From Saccharomonospora amisosensis (GTDB lineage Bacteria; Actinomycetota; Actinomycetes; Mycobacteriales; Pseudonocardiaceae), in assembly GCF_011761185.1 (NCBI RefSeq), contig NZ_JAAOYM010000003.1, positions 204,382-268,381 on the forward strand: a DNA stretch of 64,000 nt, written 5' to 3'. A model generated the notes under the pieces. That model saw nothing but the letters and a program-made list of their open reading frames with translations, ran no database searches and was not told the origin of the DNA. The position numbers and the translations under genes are program-made. Below are positions 1 through 7,610 of this stretch, one piece after another; positions within the stretch are counted from its first letter, which is position 1, and each line of letters begins with the position of its first letter.

Positions 1-2
1 CG

Positions 3-338
3 CTGGACGCGCTGCGCGCCATGGCCAGGGAGCCGGAATCGGTCGAGGCGTTCCTCGGCGAGGTCGAACTCGCGGCGGGGGCGGACTCCCGGCTCGATGC
101 CGCCGTCACCGACGTGGGCAGGGAGTTGACCAACCTCGACGACATCGAGTACCGGGCGCGCAGGTTGGTGGAGCGACTCGCGTTGGTGTTGCAGGCATCG
201 TTGCTGGTGCGCCACGGCGACAAGGCGGTCGCGGACGCGTTCTGCGGCTCGCGGTTGGGCGGCGACTGGGGAGTCGCTTTCGGCACACTGCCCACCGGTA
301 CCGACACGCACGCTGTGGTGAGCAGGGTGCGCTGGTGA
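3..338 (+). CDS. AidB-like acyl-CoA dehydrogenase family protein, C-terminal part (runs off left edge)
   Basis: Only the last 111 residues are in the window; the reading frame enters open from the left and has no start here. What is visible is the helical C-terminal domain of an acyl-CoA dehydrogenase-fold flavoprotein. The segment LALVLQASLLVRHGDKAV followed by ADAFCGSRLGGDWG recalls AidB, the DNA-alkylation-response branch of the family, more than ordinary FadE enzymes; this is recognition from memory. FAD-binding loops and the catalytic base lie outside the window, so activity cannot be judged. The TGA stop overlaps the GTG start of the next gene (GTGA), so the two are probably co-translated. 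Confidence 0.7.
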   Translation: MDALRAMAREPESVEAFLGEVELAAGADSRLDAAVTDVGRELTNLDDIEYRARRLVERLALVLQASLLVRHGDKAVADAFCGSRLGGDWGVAFGTLPTGTDTHAVVSRVRW

Positions 339-1183
339 GCGCCCCACTGCGCACGGAGACCGCCGACGGGGTCCGCTCGATCGTGCTCAGCAGGCCCGAC
401 GAGTACAACACCATCACCCCGCAGTTGCGGGACGCGTTGAGCGCCGCGATCGACGAGGCCGACGCCGACCCGGAGGTGCGGGTGATGCTGCTGCGCGCCG
501 AAGGGCCCGCGTTCTGCGCCGGGTACGGGCTGGGCTGGTCGACCGAGCTGCAGGCACAGGAGCAGAGCAACGACCGCGGCTGGGACTCGGTGGCCGACAT
601 GCGCCTGCTGTCCACGTTCGTCGACACCTACCTGAAGCTGTGGTACGCGGCCAAACCCACCATCGCCGCCGTGCACGGGTGGTGCATCGCGGGCGGCACC
701 GACATGGTGCTGTGCGCCGACATCGTGGTGGCGGCCGACAACGCGGTGTTCGGCTACCCGCCCTCGCGGGTGTGGGGAACACCGACCACGGCCATGTGGG
801 TCTACCGGCTGGGTTTCGAGCGGGCTAAGCGTTACCTGCTCACCGGCGACGAGATCCCGGCCCGCACGGCGGCCGACATCGGCCTTGTGCTGGAGGCCGT
901 ACCGGAGGAGAAGTTACTCGACCACGCGTTCGGGCTCGCCAAGCGCATGGCCATGGTGCCCGCCAACCAACTGCAGATGCTCAAACTGCTGTGCAACCAA
1001 ACGGCCGAGAACATGGGACTGTCGTCCTCGCGCACGCTGGGCACGCTGTTCGACGGCGTCGCCCGGCACACCCAGGAGGGGCGCGACTTCGTCCGGCGAG
1101 TGAGCGAGGCCGGCGTCCGGCAGGCGGTGCGTGAGCGCGACGACCCCTTCGGCGACTACGGCTCGCGACCGCGCGCTCAGTAG
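335..1183 (+). CDS. Enoyl-CoA hydratase/isomerase family protein (crotonase)
   Basis: A 282-residue protein of usual crotonase length. The CoA-binding and oxyanion-hole segments are present: AEGPAFCAGYGLGW near residues 55-68 and AVHGWCIAGGTDMVLCADIV near 110-130, followed by FGYPPSRVWG. Members hydrate enoyl-CoAs or isomerise and hydrolyse CoA thioesters in the cytosol; the exact substrate cannot be told from sequence. The GTG start overlaps the stop of the upstream AidB-like gene by 4 bases, which fixes the start and implies translational coupling. Its end overlaps the convergent CAP-domain gene by 7 bases. The usual second catalytic Glu after the Gly-Gly turn is not obvious (GGTDM), so it may not be a standard hydratase. 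Confidence 0.88.
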   Translation: MSAPLRTETADGVRSIVLSRPDEYNTITPQLRDALSAAIDEADADPEVRVMLLRAEGPAFCAGYGLGWSTELQAQEQSNDRGWDSVADMRLLSTFVDTYLKLWYAAKPTIAAVHGWCIAGGTDMVLCADIVVAADNAVFGYPPSRVWGTPTTAMWVYRLGFERAKRYLLTGDEIPARTAADIGLVLEAVPEEKLLDHAFGLAKRMAMVPANQLQMLKLLCNQTAENMGLSSSRTLGTLFDGVARHTQEGRDFVRRVSEAGVRQAVRERDDPFGDYGSRPRAQ

Positions 1184-1929
1184 CCGAAGGTCTGCGTCCA
1201 GTACCAGCCGGAGGCGTTCAGCCCGACACCGATCGCGGTGATGTCGCAGTTGAGGATGTTGCTGCGGTGACCGTCGGAGGCCATCCAGGCGTCCATGACC
1301 GCTTCCGCGCTGGAAAGGCCCATAGCGATGTTCTCCGCGGCCGGGCTGGAGTACCCGGCGTCCTCGATGCGCTCGTCGAACCGCTCGCCCTCCGGGGAGG
1401 TGTGTGAAAGGTAGTCACGGCGAGCCATGTCGTCGCTGTGTTGCTGGGCCGCGCTGGCCAAGCTGGTGTCGACGTGCACTGCGGCACAGCCTGCTCGCGC
1501 ACGTTCCTGGTTCACCAGCGCCACCACCTCGGCGACGGCGTCGGCAGGCTCGGAAGGTCGATCCGTTGTCGGTTCGGGCGAGGGTGTGCTGGTTGTGCTC
1601 GGCGGCGTGAGGGGCGATCGCCTGGTCGTGGTGGTGGTCGGGTCCGCCTGGGTGGTGCCCGGCACGCTGCTATCGGTCGTGGTGGTTGGTTCGGTGGTCG
1701 GTGCCTGCGTTGTGGCCTGTCGGCTCTCGGCCGTCCTGCGTGCCGCGCTGTCGTAGGCACCGGGTTCCCGATCGCCGGGCTGTGCGGACTCGGTCGCGGC
1801 GTCGCTGGGGCGCAACCACAGCAGGTGACTGCCCGCTGCTGCCAGGACCCCCACGAGCACGCTCGCCATCACCAGCAGTGATTGCAGGCGTGAACTGGGG
1901 CCGGACACGAACGTGAAAGCTACCACCAA
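1177..1929 (-). CDS. CAP/SCP-domain (YkwD-like) exported protein
   Basis: A 250-residue protein. Residues about 15-40 form one hydrophobic signal/anchor segment (LLVMASVLVGVLAAAGSHLL). A Thr/Pro/Ser-rich low-complexity linker follows to about residue 125, then a C-terminal CAP domain. The domain starts at VALVNQERARAGC and carries the SHTSPEGERFDERI, AAENIAMG and DGHRSNILNCDITAIGVG motifs. Bacterial YkwD-type CAP proteins are secreted or wall-associated; their biochemical role is unsettled. It lies 3' of dcd on the same strand, 53 bases away, and ends inside the crotonase gene on the other strand. The linker looks like a wall-spanning spacer (inference). Confidence 0.85.
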   Translation of the reverse strand: MVVAFTFVSGPSSRLQSLLVMASVLVGVLAAAGSHLLWLRPSDAATESAQPGDREPGAYDSAARRTAESRQATTQAPTTEPTTTTDSSVPGTTQADPTTTTTRRSPLTPPSTTSTPSPEPTTDRPSEPADAVAEVVALVNQERARAGCAAVHVDTSLASAAQQHSDDMARRDYLSHTSPEGERFDERIEDAGYSSPAAENIAMGLSSAEAVMDAWMASDGHRSNILNCDITAIGVGLNASGWYWTQTFGY

Positions 1930-1982
1930 AGCGTGGGTTATTGAACCGTGATTCTTTCCCTACCAGCCAGGGGGGAGGGCGG

Positions 1983-2564
1983 CTACCTGCGGGTGTCGAC
2001 CCGGTCGAAGTTGCGGTACGCCCTGCTCGGCGTTGGGCCACGCTGCCCCTGGTAACGCGACCCGACCCGCGCCGAACCGTAGGGGAACTCGGCGGCGCTG
2101 GAGAGCTGGAACAGGCAGAGTTGGCCGATCTTCATGCCCGGCCAAAGTGTGATGGGCAGGTTCGCCACGTTCGACAGCTCGAGGGTGATGTGCCCGGTGA
2201 AGCCGGGATCGATGAAGCCTGCCGTGGAGTGTGTCAGCAACCCGAGCCGACCCAGCGACGACTTGCCTTCGAGCCTGCCCGCCAGGTCGTCGGGGAGGGT
2301 GACGATCTCGAACGTCGATGCGAGTACGAACTCGCCAGGATGGAGCACGAAAGCGTCCTCGCCGTCCTTCTCCACCAGCGACGTGAGCTCGTCCTGCCGC
2401 AGTTTCGGGTCGATGTGGGTGTACTTGCTGTTGTCGAAAACGCGGAAGAAGCGATCCAGCCGCACGTCGATGCTGGACGGTTGCACCATCGCGGGGTCGA
2501 ACGGGTCGACCCCCAACCGTCCGGCTTCAAGCGCTTTGCGCAGGTCGCGGTCACTCAGCAGCAC
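1983..2564 (-). CDS. dcd: dCTP deaminase, probably the dUMP-forming bifunctional type
   Basis: A 193-residue protein matching the family length. It contains QPSSIDVRL, the loop [12 protein letters not shown], the core motif [20 protein letters not shown], then [26 protein letters not shown] and the C-terminal [12 protein letters not shown] lid. Dcd trimers deaminate dCTP for dTTP synthesis. The close resemblance to mycobacterial Dcd, which also hydrolyses dUTP to dUMP, suggests the bifunctional form, but this is not proved by sequence alone. It lies 18 bases after the MpaB-type oxygenase gene on the same strand and may be read with it. Confidence 0.95.
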   Translation of the reverse strand: MLLSDRDLRKALEAGRLGVDPFDPAMVQPSSIDVRLDRFFRVFDNSKYTHIDPKLRQDELTSLVEKDGEDAFVLHPGEFVLASTFEIVTLPDDLAGRLEGKSSLGRLGLLTHSTAGFIDPGFTGHITLELSNVANLPITLWPGMKIGQLCLFQLSSAAEFPYGSARVGSRYQGQRGPTPSRAYRNFDRVDTRR

Positions 2565-2582
2565 CAGAACACCCTAGTGTGT

Positions 2583-3854
2583 TCAGGCGGCGGGCTTTCC
2601 CTCGGTGCGCATGTGCCTGGCGTAGCTGCGGTCGGCGCGAAACAGTTTGCCCAGCTGCTCAGCGTAACGGCGCCGCCCTATCGCCCCGATGCGTTCCTGC
2701 ACCGTGGTGGCGCCCGGCACCCACCGGCGGACGGTCTCGGCGGCGAAGTTGGTCGCCGCCGCCGCGAGCACGGCGCCCTGCGCGATGGGATCGTTGGGCA
2801 ACCCGAGGTAGTCGGCGTTCTCCCTGCCCAGCGTGAGCCTGCTGATGGAGGAGTGCACGCGCACGGAAACGTGGGCCAGCACCTTGCCGATCGCGCCGCG
2901 GCCCGCTCCGACCTCGGCGTGTGAACGCAACAGCGCGGCGGCGAGCCGTTTGGAGTCCTCATCGGGGATGAACTCGGTGGCCGCGAGCAGCCAGAGCAGG
3001 CGCCAGGAGTCTTCTTCCGTGGCGGGCAGCAGCTCTTCGCGGATACCCATCAGCCAGCCGACGTAGCGCCACAGGTGCAGGATGTCGGCGCGTTCGGCCG
3101 CACTGTAGCGGACGCCGAGCAGTTGCATACCCAACACGTAGACCAGCGAGAACAGCAGCAGCGTGCCAGCCGTCTGCACCTGGTTGACCGGGCGGTCCCA
3201 CGCCTCGTAGTCCCAGTCCTCGCGCCGGTTCATCGCGGCGCGGACGTGGGCGTGCACCAACCGAACCCGCAGCGCGGAGACATAGCCTCGCTCGCCTGCC
3301 CGAAGGGCGCCAGGGGTGGTGACGTCGATCCACCAGATCCCCGTCTCCACCAGCCGCTTGCTCGCCGCGTACTCGATGTTGCCCGTACCGACCAGCGGCT
3401 TCGTCGCGCGAGCTGCCAGGTAGCCGCCCATCAGGGACATGTCCCCCAGCGGGAACAGGCCCAACAAACCCGTGCGGGTGATGGCACGGGCCCCGCGTTC
3501 GACACGGTCGGGGTCCACCCAGTACGGCGTGGCCTCCACCGCACGGAAGAACGCCTCGAGTTCAGGGGGCGGGTCGTCGACCGCGTCGATCCCGTGCTCC
3601 AGCGCCTGTTCGAACAGGGCGCGGCCGTTGTCCCGGCTGCCACGGAACATGTCGACGACGGCGTCGGCGAGCGGGTCCTCCTCCTGCGCGAACTCGCGTA
3701 GCCGCCGCAGTTGCGGCTCGGTGCCACGGATGTCGCCAGGAGCGAACAGCCTCGTGGCTAGCCAGAGGCCGCCCTGGCGCAGCAACTCCGGGTCCGGCAG
3801 CCGGTCGTCGGCCTTCATGCGTCTCACCTGCCCGTATCCCAAGTTCGACAACAA
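2583..3854 (-). CDS. MpaB/latex-clearing-type oxygenase family protein (DUF2236)
   Basis: A 423-residue soluble alpha-helical protein. Segments such as AFFRAVEATPYWVDPDRVERG, YLAARATKPLVGTGNI, RLVETGIWW and the later MNRREDWDYEAWDRPVNQVQTAGTLLLFSLVYV are typical of the ER-bound oxygenase MpaB / rubber-oxygenase (Lcp) / DUF2236 superfamily. Characterised relatives are b-type haem proteins that cleave polyisoprene, or MpaB-type oxidative cleavage enzymes; most bacterial members have no assigned substrate. There is no signal peptide, unlike secreted Lcp, so a cytosolic role is more likely. It is the first gene of a leftward run with dcd and the CAP protein, and the tRNA-Gly gene stands 82 bases upstream. 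Confidence 0.8.
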   Translation of the reverse strand: MLSNLGYGQVRRMKADDRLPDPELLRQGGLWLATRLFAPGDIRGTEPQLRRLREFAQEEDPLADAVVDMFRGSRDNGRALFEQALEHGIDAVDDPPPELEAFFRAVEATPYWVDPDRVERGARAITRTGLLGLFPLGDMSLMGGYLAARATKPLVGTGNIEYAASKRLVETGIWWIDVTTPGALRAGERGYVSALRVRLVHAHVRAAMNRREDWDYEAWDRPVNQVQTAGTLLLFSLVYVLGMQLLGVRYSAAERADILHLWRYVGWLMGIREELLPATEEDSWRLLWLLAATEFIPDEDSKRLAAALLRSHAEVGAGRGAIGKVLAHVSVRVHSSISRLTLGRENADYLGLPNDPIAQGAVLAAAATNFAAETVRRWVPGATTVQERIGAIGRRRYAEQLGKLFRADRSYARHMRTEGKPAA

Positions 3855-3936
3855 GTGTTGTCACTTACGGTGAGTCGCGTCAAGGGGAAGGCGTCTACAG
3901 CGTGGAGATCGGCACCATGTATGCTGTCGGTGCATC

Positions 3937-4007
3937 GCGGATGTAGTTCAATGGTAGAACATCAGCTTCCCAAGCTGAGAACGCGGGTTCGATTCCCGTC
4001 ATCCGCT
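3937..4007 (+). tRNA. tRNA-Gly (anticodon CCC)
   Basis: A 71-nt cloverleaf can be folded by eye. The acceptor stem GCGGATG pairs with CATCCGC and leaves T as discriminator. The D arm is GTTCAATGGTAGAAC. The anticodon stem TCAGC/GCTGA closes the loop TTCCCAA, giving anticodon CCC, which reads GGG glycine codons. The T arm is GCGGG-TTCGATT-CCCGT. No CCA is encoded. A TATGCT hexamer at 3920-3925 is well placed as a -10 element. A strong terminator follows at once, so it is a single-gene unit. The downstream DNA is full of decayed genes, as is common at tRNA integration sites. Confidence 0.97.
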
Positions 4008-4014
4008 CTCAGTC

Positions 4015-4057
4015 AAACCCCCTGGTCCCACAATGTTCATTGTGGGACCAGGGGTTT
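4015..4057 (+). terminator. Intrinsic terminator of the tRNA-Gly gene
   Basis: A perfect 16-bp inverted repeat (4019-4034 with 4039-4054, arms beginning CCCCTGGTCCCA) closes a 4-nt loop GTTC. It is flanked by AAA and TTT that extend the pairing with one bulged C. It starts 8 bases after the tRNA. The symmetry means it can also stop leftward transcription of the decayed methyltransferase. Confidence 0.9.
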
Positions 4058-4290
4058 CGTCCCTCGGGAGCGGCGCGCGAGTAGCAACGGCTGGTAGAAG
4101 CCGCTGGCTTCCGGACCCAACCACCTGACGTTCTGGAATGACGCCGAGGCCACGTAGTCGGTCAGCGCGTCCCGGGTGAGCGCCCAGTAGCGCGCACGGC
4201 AGACCTGGACCCGCCAGTCGTCGCCAGGTGGGAGCAATTCGTAATGCTCCAGGTCGTGGCGCTGGCCATCATCGTGCCAGTGCCAGGGCA
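4037..4290 (-). pseudogene. 3' remnant of a class I SAM-dependent methyltransferase gene
   Basis: The leftward frame ending in the tRNA terminator encodes about 75 residues that look like the C-terminal third of a small-molecule methyltransferase: LEHYELLPPGDDWRVQV, then a helix, then FQNVRWLGPEASGFYQPLLL. The ending (ARWL.PE.SGFYQP) is typical of the family. Upstream of about 4290 the same frame turns into non-coding-looking residues and overlaps a different decayed gene on the plus strand. The SAM-binding half is missing, so the gene is dead. The breakpoint is set only by the change in character of the translation. Confidence 0.6.
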
Positions 4291-4535
4291 ACGAGATCAT
4301 CGATGCTCTCGAGGAATGGGCAGCCGAAATCGCGGCAGCGCGGCGCGCGGCCGGTGCCGTTGGCGACGCCATCAACGGGATCAAGAACGGTGTCCGCGAG
4401 GCGGAGTTGGCACGGGCACACCACTTCGGCATCCGCGAGGACGGATCGGTCGTCGACAACGGACCGCCACCCGGCACATCGGCAGGGCAGCAGAAGGCGG
4501 TAGCCGATGAGCGTCGTGCTGTGGCCTCGGAGTAA
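4281..4535 (+). pseudogene. Left fragment of a DUF1023-type alpha/beta hydrolase gene (N-terminal helical region)
   Basis: The plus-strand frame reads NEIIDALEEWAAEIAAARRA, then a long helix, LARAHHFGIREDGSVVDNG and AVADERRAVASE before TAA. This matches the N-terminal helical region found ahead of the alpha/beta hydrolase domain in large actinobacterial DUF1023-type proteins (recognised from memory). There is no plausible start and the frame stops where the next family segment should begin. The matching continuation (LKARVEQVLRSATDVDSD) appears at about 5169, so this and the right fragment were once one gene, now separated by about 0.63 kb carrying the SnoaL-like gene. Confidence 0.6.
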
Positions 4536-4553
4536 CTGGCCGCCAGCTGTAAC

Positions 4554-5018
4554 TCAGCGTTGCGACATGCCGGTGATCGGACCGTCTGCCGGGGCGGCCG
4601 TGGCTTCCCCAAAGATCATGCGGTGTCCGCGGGCGGTGTCCATGTATTCGCGGACCCGGTGGATGAGGCCGTCTTGGAGCTCGAAGACCAAGCAATAGTC
4701 GTTGGTGTAGTGGTTGCCGTTGGCCAGCGTCGCCGTCATGGTTTCCTCCACGATCACTCGGTCGCCGTCTGCGTGGAGGCCGTGGAATGTGACCGCGACA
4801 TCGCGCACGAACAACCGGAGGAAGTCCTCGGCAAGAAAGCGCGCGATGGCTTCCCTGCCGACCATGTGGCTCGGGCCGTCCAGCGCGATCGCGGTGGCGT
4901 TCCCCGGCGGAGCCAGCCACTCGGCGTCCTCGGTGAAGACCGCGGCGATCCGGTCGGCGTCGTGACTTGCGAACGCCTGCCATGCCGCCTGGACGATGGC
5001 TCGACTGTCGTGTGACAT
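4554..5018 (-). CDS. SnoaL-like/nuclear transport factor 2 family protein (ketosteroid-isomerase fold)
   Basis: An intact 154-residue cone-shaped alpha+beta-barrel protein. It shows the usual pattern: helix AIVQAAWQAFASHDADRIAAVFTEDAEWLAPP, then GREAIARFLAEDF, VAVTFHGLHADGDRVIVEETMTA and the final strand EYMDTARGHRM. The family contains isomerases, cyclases, hydrolases and proteins of unknown role; no specific activity can be claimed. It is the only intact gene in the 4.0-6.3 kb decayed zone and lies inside the interrupted DUF1023-type pseudogene, in the opposite orientation, so it probably arrived with the inserted segment. Confidence 0.82.
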   Translation of the reverse strand: MSHDSRAIVQAAWQAFASHDADRIAAVFTEDAEWLAPPGNATAIALDGPSHMVGREAIARFLAEDFLRLFVRDVAVTFHGLHADGDRVIVEETMTATLANGNHYTNDYCLVFELQDGLIHRVREYMDTARGHRMIFGEATAAPADGPITGMSQR

Positions 5019-5165
5019 GTCGAGACACTAGGCAGGATGCCAGACGAAGGGCTAGCGGTTTTCCGCCGTCATCACCGACTACTGTCCGTGAACCCGGAAC
5101 TGGCCGTCCGCGGGGAATTCCAACTGGCCACTGTCAGACGGTTTCATGCGTTGCGTGACAAGGTC

Positions 5166-5784
5166 TACCTGAAAGCCCGGGTCGAGCAGGTGCTGCGCAG
5201 CGCCACCGACGTCGATTCGGACTTCTGCAAGGTCCTCAAGCGAGTCCTGGCGCGAAACACGATCGACGCCGGTGCGTACGACAACGAGTCGACGTCGCTC
5301 TCCGCCGCCGGCAACGCGGGCGCCGCACTTGGCTCGCTCAGTATCCCGGCGCCACCACCCGCCAACGCGAGCCCAGCCCAGAACGCCGCTTGGTGGGCCA
5401 GCCTGTCCGAGGCGCAACGGCAGCGCTTCACCAACGACTACCCGCAACTGTCGGCAACCGCGACGGTGTGCCGCGAAGTATCGCGACCTTGCCAACCGCC
5501 ACCTGCTCGAGCAGAGCAAGCAAGAGCTCCAGACTCAGCTGGCCGCCGCCAGGGAGAACAACCCCTGGTACAAAGACCTCGTCGGCCTTGAGGACTCCGA
5601 GATCGGGGAATTGGAGGCGAAACTCGCATCGGTGAACGAGCTGGACGCGCTGCTGAACGATCCTGCTCGCCCGGATCGCCACCTGCTCGAGCTGGACCTT
5701 TCGAAATCACGTGCCGAAGCAGCGGTCGCGAACGGGGACGTCGACACCGCCGATCACGTAGCGGTGTTCACTCCCGCCAGGTGA
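5166..5784 (+). pseudogene. Right fragment of a DUF1023-type alpha/beta hydrolase gene, frameshifted and truncated
   Basis: The frame reads LKARVEQVLRSATDVDSDF, then IPAPPPANASPAQNAAWWAS and LSEAQRQRFTNDYPQL. It shifts frame between about 5437 and 5490 and continues in another frame with KYRDLANRHLLEQ, ENNPWYKDLVGLEDSEIG, LELDLSKSRAEAAVANGD and VDTADHVAVFTP. This is the conserved order just before the catalytic domain of DUF1023 hydrolases, but the domain with the Ser nucleophile elbow is absent. So this copy has an insertion, a frameshift and loss of its 3' half. Relatives are often near ESX/WXG100 genes; none remain here. Confidence 0.65.
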
Positions 5785-5792
5785 CTGTCGCG

Positions 5793-6305
5793 TCAAAGTG
5801 GCATGAACCATCCGCCGCATCGCCGCACGCGCGGAATCAGGCCGTCGAAAATCGGGTCCGGCAACGCACCCGAGCGAGTCCACGGAACCGACATCCGAGC
5901 TCCACACCTCACCGAGGCCACCCCGTCGGAGACAACTGCCGAAGGCTGATCAGCAGATCGGGCCCAGCTACCCACCCCTCGCGCAGAGCGTGGGTGAAGC
6001 CTGCGCCCGCGCCCCACAGATCCCGGACGGTCGTCACACCCCGGGTCAGCAACCGGCGAAGTGTCGGCACCGCTTCCAGGATCCGGGTGCTGCGGCAGCG
6101 ACTCCTGGCGATGGGCAGCGGCATACGCGTGGCAATCGATGAACCCGGGAACGAGCAGGCCGCCTCGACAGTCGACCTGGTCGGGGCGCTCCACATCGGG
6201 CCCAACAGCCGCGATCCGCGCGTCGAGCACAAGCACGTCGGCACGGTCGATCACGGCGCTGCCCGGGTGGAAAACCATCGCTCCCGTTAGTGCCGTGGCC
6301 GCCAC
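5793..6305 (-). pseudogene. 5' remnant of an amidohydrolase gene, frameshifted
   Basis: The first 50 residues read like the start of a metal-dependent amidohydrolase: VFHPGSAVIDRADVLVLDAR, then DCRGGLLVPGFIDCH, where the first metal-binding motif should be HxH but the translation gives HAYAAAH. Near 6080-6130 the coding moves to another frame, which continues TLRRLLTRGVTTVRDLWGAG and GWVAGPDLLISLRQLSPTG, again typical of the family. Coding character ends at about 5900 and the catalytic barrel is missing. The gene is therefore broken by at least one frameshift and a 3' deletion. It faces away from the DUF1023-type remnant. Confidence 0.65.
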
Positions 6306-6312
6306 GCCCCCA

Positions 6313-6341
6313 CCGTGCCGGACAAGCCATGCCCGGCACGG
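6313..6341 (-). terminator. Terminator downstream of trpS
   Basis: Inverted repeat CCGTGCCGG (6313-6321) / CCGGCACGG (6333-6341), a 9-bp perfect stem with an 11-nt loop, 13 bases after the trpS stop codon. No strong U-tract follows, as is usual in actinobacteria. Confidence 0.6.
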
Positions 6342-6353
6342 CGGCTTCCCGGC

Positions 6354-7397
6354 TCAGCGGCGGGCGTGGCGTTCGGCCGTGCGGCGCAACCTGTTGTAGG
6401 CGCCGGCCAGTCCCATGGCCTTGCGCGCTTCGAACACCACTTGCCGCACAACCTGGCGGGTGCGTTCGGTGCCGGTGACGACGATCTCTTCGACCAGGCC
6501 CGACTGCTGCTCGTAGCGATTCCGGCGCTCCCGCATCGGGTCGAGGAACCGGTTGAGCGCGGCCGCCAGCGCCTGCTTCACCTCGACGTCGCCGACCCGA
6601 CCTTCCCGGTAGCGCGCCTCCAACTCGGCGACCTGGGCGTGGTCATCGTTGAAGGCGCGGTGGTACTCGAACACCGGGTTGCCCTCCACCCGGCCGGGCA
6701 CGTCGGGGCGGATCCGGTTGGGGTCGGTGAACATGCCCGCGACCTTGCGGCGGACGTCGTCGGCACTGTCCGATAGGTAGATCGCGTTGTCGAGCGATTT
6801 GCTCATCTTCGCTCGGCCGTCGGTGCCGATGAGACTGGTGACGTCGCTGCGCACCAGTTCCGGCACCGGGAAGGTCTCGCCGTAGAGGTGGTTGAACCGG
6901 CGCGCGATCTCCCGTGTCACCTCGACGTGTGCGTGGTTGTCCTGCCCAACGGGCACGGCGTGGGCTTTCACGCAGAGGATGTCGGCGGCTTGCAAGACCG
7001 GGTACCCCAGCAGTGCGTAGGACATTTCGGCCTCGCCCGCGGCGCGGCTCATCTCCTTGAGACTGGGGACACGTTGCAGCCGCGGCACGGTCACCAGGCT
7101 TTGCAGCAACGTATTCAACTCTGCGACCTCCCCGATGGCCGACTGCAGGTAGAAGGTCGCGCGTGCCGGGTCGATACCGGCCGCCAGCGCGTCGAGCACC
7201 TGCTCGCGTACGTTCCCCGTTACCCGCGCGATGTCATCGGCGCGGTTGGCGGTGGTCAGCATGTGCAGGTCGGCAAGGATCAGGAACGTCTCGTAGCGAT
7301 GCTGTAGCCGCACCCGATTCGCCAGGCTGCCGACGTAGTGCCCGAGATGCAGCTTGCCGGTCGGGCGGTCGCCGGTGAGCATGCGTTGCGTGGTCAT
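6354..7397 (-). CDS. trpS: Tryptophanyl-tRNA synthetase, attenuator-controlled (auxiliary type)
   Basis: A 347-residue class I synthetase of normal TrpRS length. It has the HIGH-type motif HLGH at residues 17-20 in TGDRPTGKLHLGHYVGS, the VPVGQDNHAHVEVTREIARR segment that places the adenylate, and KMSKS at 197-201. It charges tRNA-Trp with tryptophan in the cytosol. The start has GAGAGGG just upstream. The 5' leader encodes a peptide with two adjacent Trp codons followed by exchangeable hairpins, the arrangement described for the auxiliary, indolmycin-resistant TrpRS gene of Streptomyces coelicolor. By that analogy this is an inducible second TrpRS; whether another trpS exists elsewhere cannot be seen. 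Confidence 0.93.
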   Translation of the reverse strand: MTTQRMLTGDRPTGKLHLGHYVGSLANRVRLQHRYETFLILADLHMLTTANRADDIARVTGNVREQVLDALAAGIDPARATFYLQSAIGEVAELNTLLQSLVTVPRLQRVPSLKEMSRAAGEAEMSYALLGYPVLQAADILCVKAHAVPVGQDNHAHVEVTREIARRFNHLYGETFPVPELVRSDVTSLIGTDGRAKMSKSLDNAIYLSDSADDVRRKVAGMFTDPNRIRPDVPGRVEGNPVFEYHRAFNDDHAQVAELEARYREGRVGDVEVKQALAAALNRFLDPMRERRNRYEQQSGLVEEIVVTGTERTRQVVRQVVFEARKAMGLAGAYNRLRRTAERHARR

Positions 7398-7446
7398 GGA
7401 ATCCCTCTCGTCAGCGAACCGCCCGAGAGGTCATGCCCACATCAGA

Positions 7447-7469
7447 AAGGCCGCCTCGTGGGCGGCCTT
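7447..7469 (-). terminator. trpS attenuator terminator hairpin (3:4)
   Basis: On the minus strand AAGGCCGCC pairs perfectly with GGCGGCCTT over a 5-nt loop, followed by TCTGAT. It lies between the WW leader peptide and the trpS start. Its 5' arm can instead pair with the GGCGGC arm of the upstream hairpin at 7496-7511, so forming one structure excludes the other. Confidence 0.8.
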
Positions 7470-7490
7470 CTCGTTACCTGGTGCGCAAGG

Positions 7491-7550
7491 TCAGAGCCGC
7501 CGGGAGGCGGCCCACCACATGCTTGGACATGTACGCACAGAATGGAACAT
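7491..7550 (-). CDS. trpS leader peptide with tandem Trp codons
   Basis: A 19-codon ORF on the minus strand ending CPSMWWAASRRL-stop; the TGG TGG pair is at 7512-7517. The ORF's 3' end runs through the hairpin GCCGCC (7496-7501) / GGCGGC (7506-7511). A ribosome stalled at the Trp pair would cover the promoter-proximal arm and free the other arm to pair with the terminator's 5' arm. The start is uncertain. The ATG at 7550 has no Shine-Dalgarno sequence. A TATGTT hexamer at 7546-7551 could drive a leaderless transcript beginning at the in-frame GTG at 7538, giving a 15-residue peptide. Both versions keep WW. Confidence 0.75.
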   Translation of the reverse strand: MFHSVRTCPSMWWAASRRL

Positions 7551-7610
7551 AGCACGGCGATCGCCAAGGACCCACGTCGTGCCTCGCACACAACGAATCG
7601 AAAGGCGCGG

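Noticed and set aside
1941..2924. A 327-residue plus-strand frame across dcd and the MpaB gene
   Set aside because: It is antisense to two well-recognised genes, has no family character and reflects GC-rich codon bias.
4037..4612. The full 191-residue minus-strand frame as one intact gene
   Set aside because: Only the last 75 residues look like a methyltransferase; the rest overlaps a decayed gene on the other strand and the end of the SnoaL gene.
7398..7550. A T-box riboswitch controlling trpS
   Set aside because: No T-box core or antiterminator bulge is seen, and the WW leader peptide with exchangeable hairpins explains control without it.
7338..7610. An N-terminal extension of the GNAT acetyltransferase
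   Set aside because: It would run antisense through the trpS start and attenuator; ATG 7611 with AAAGG is a better start.
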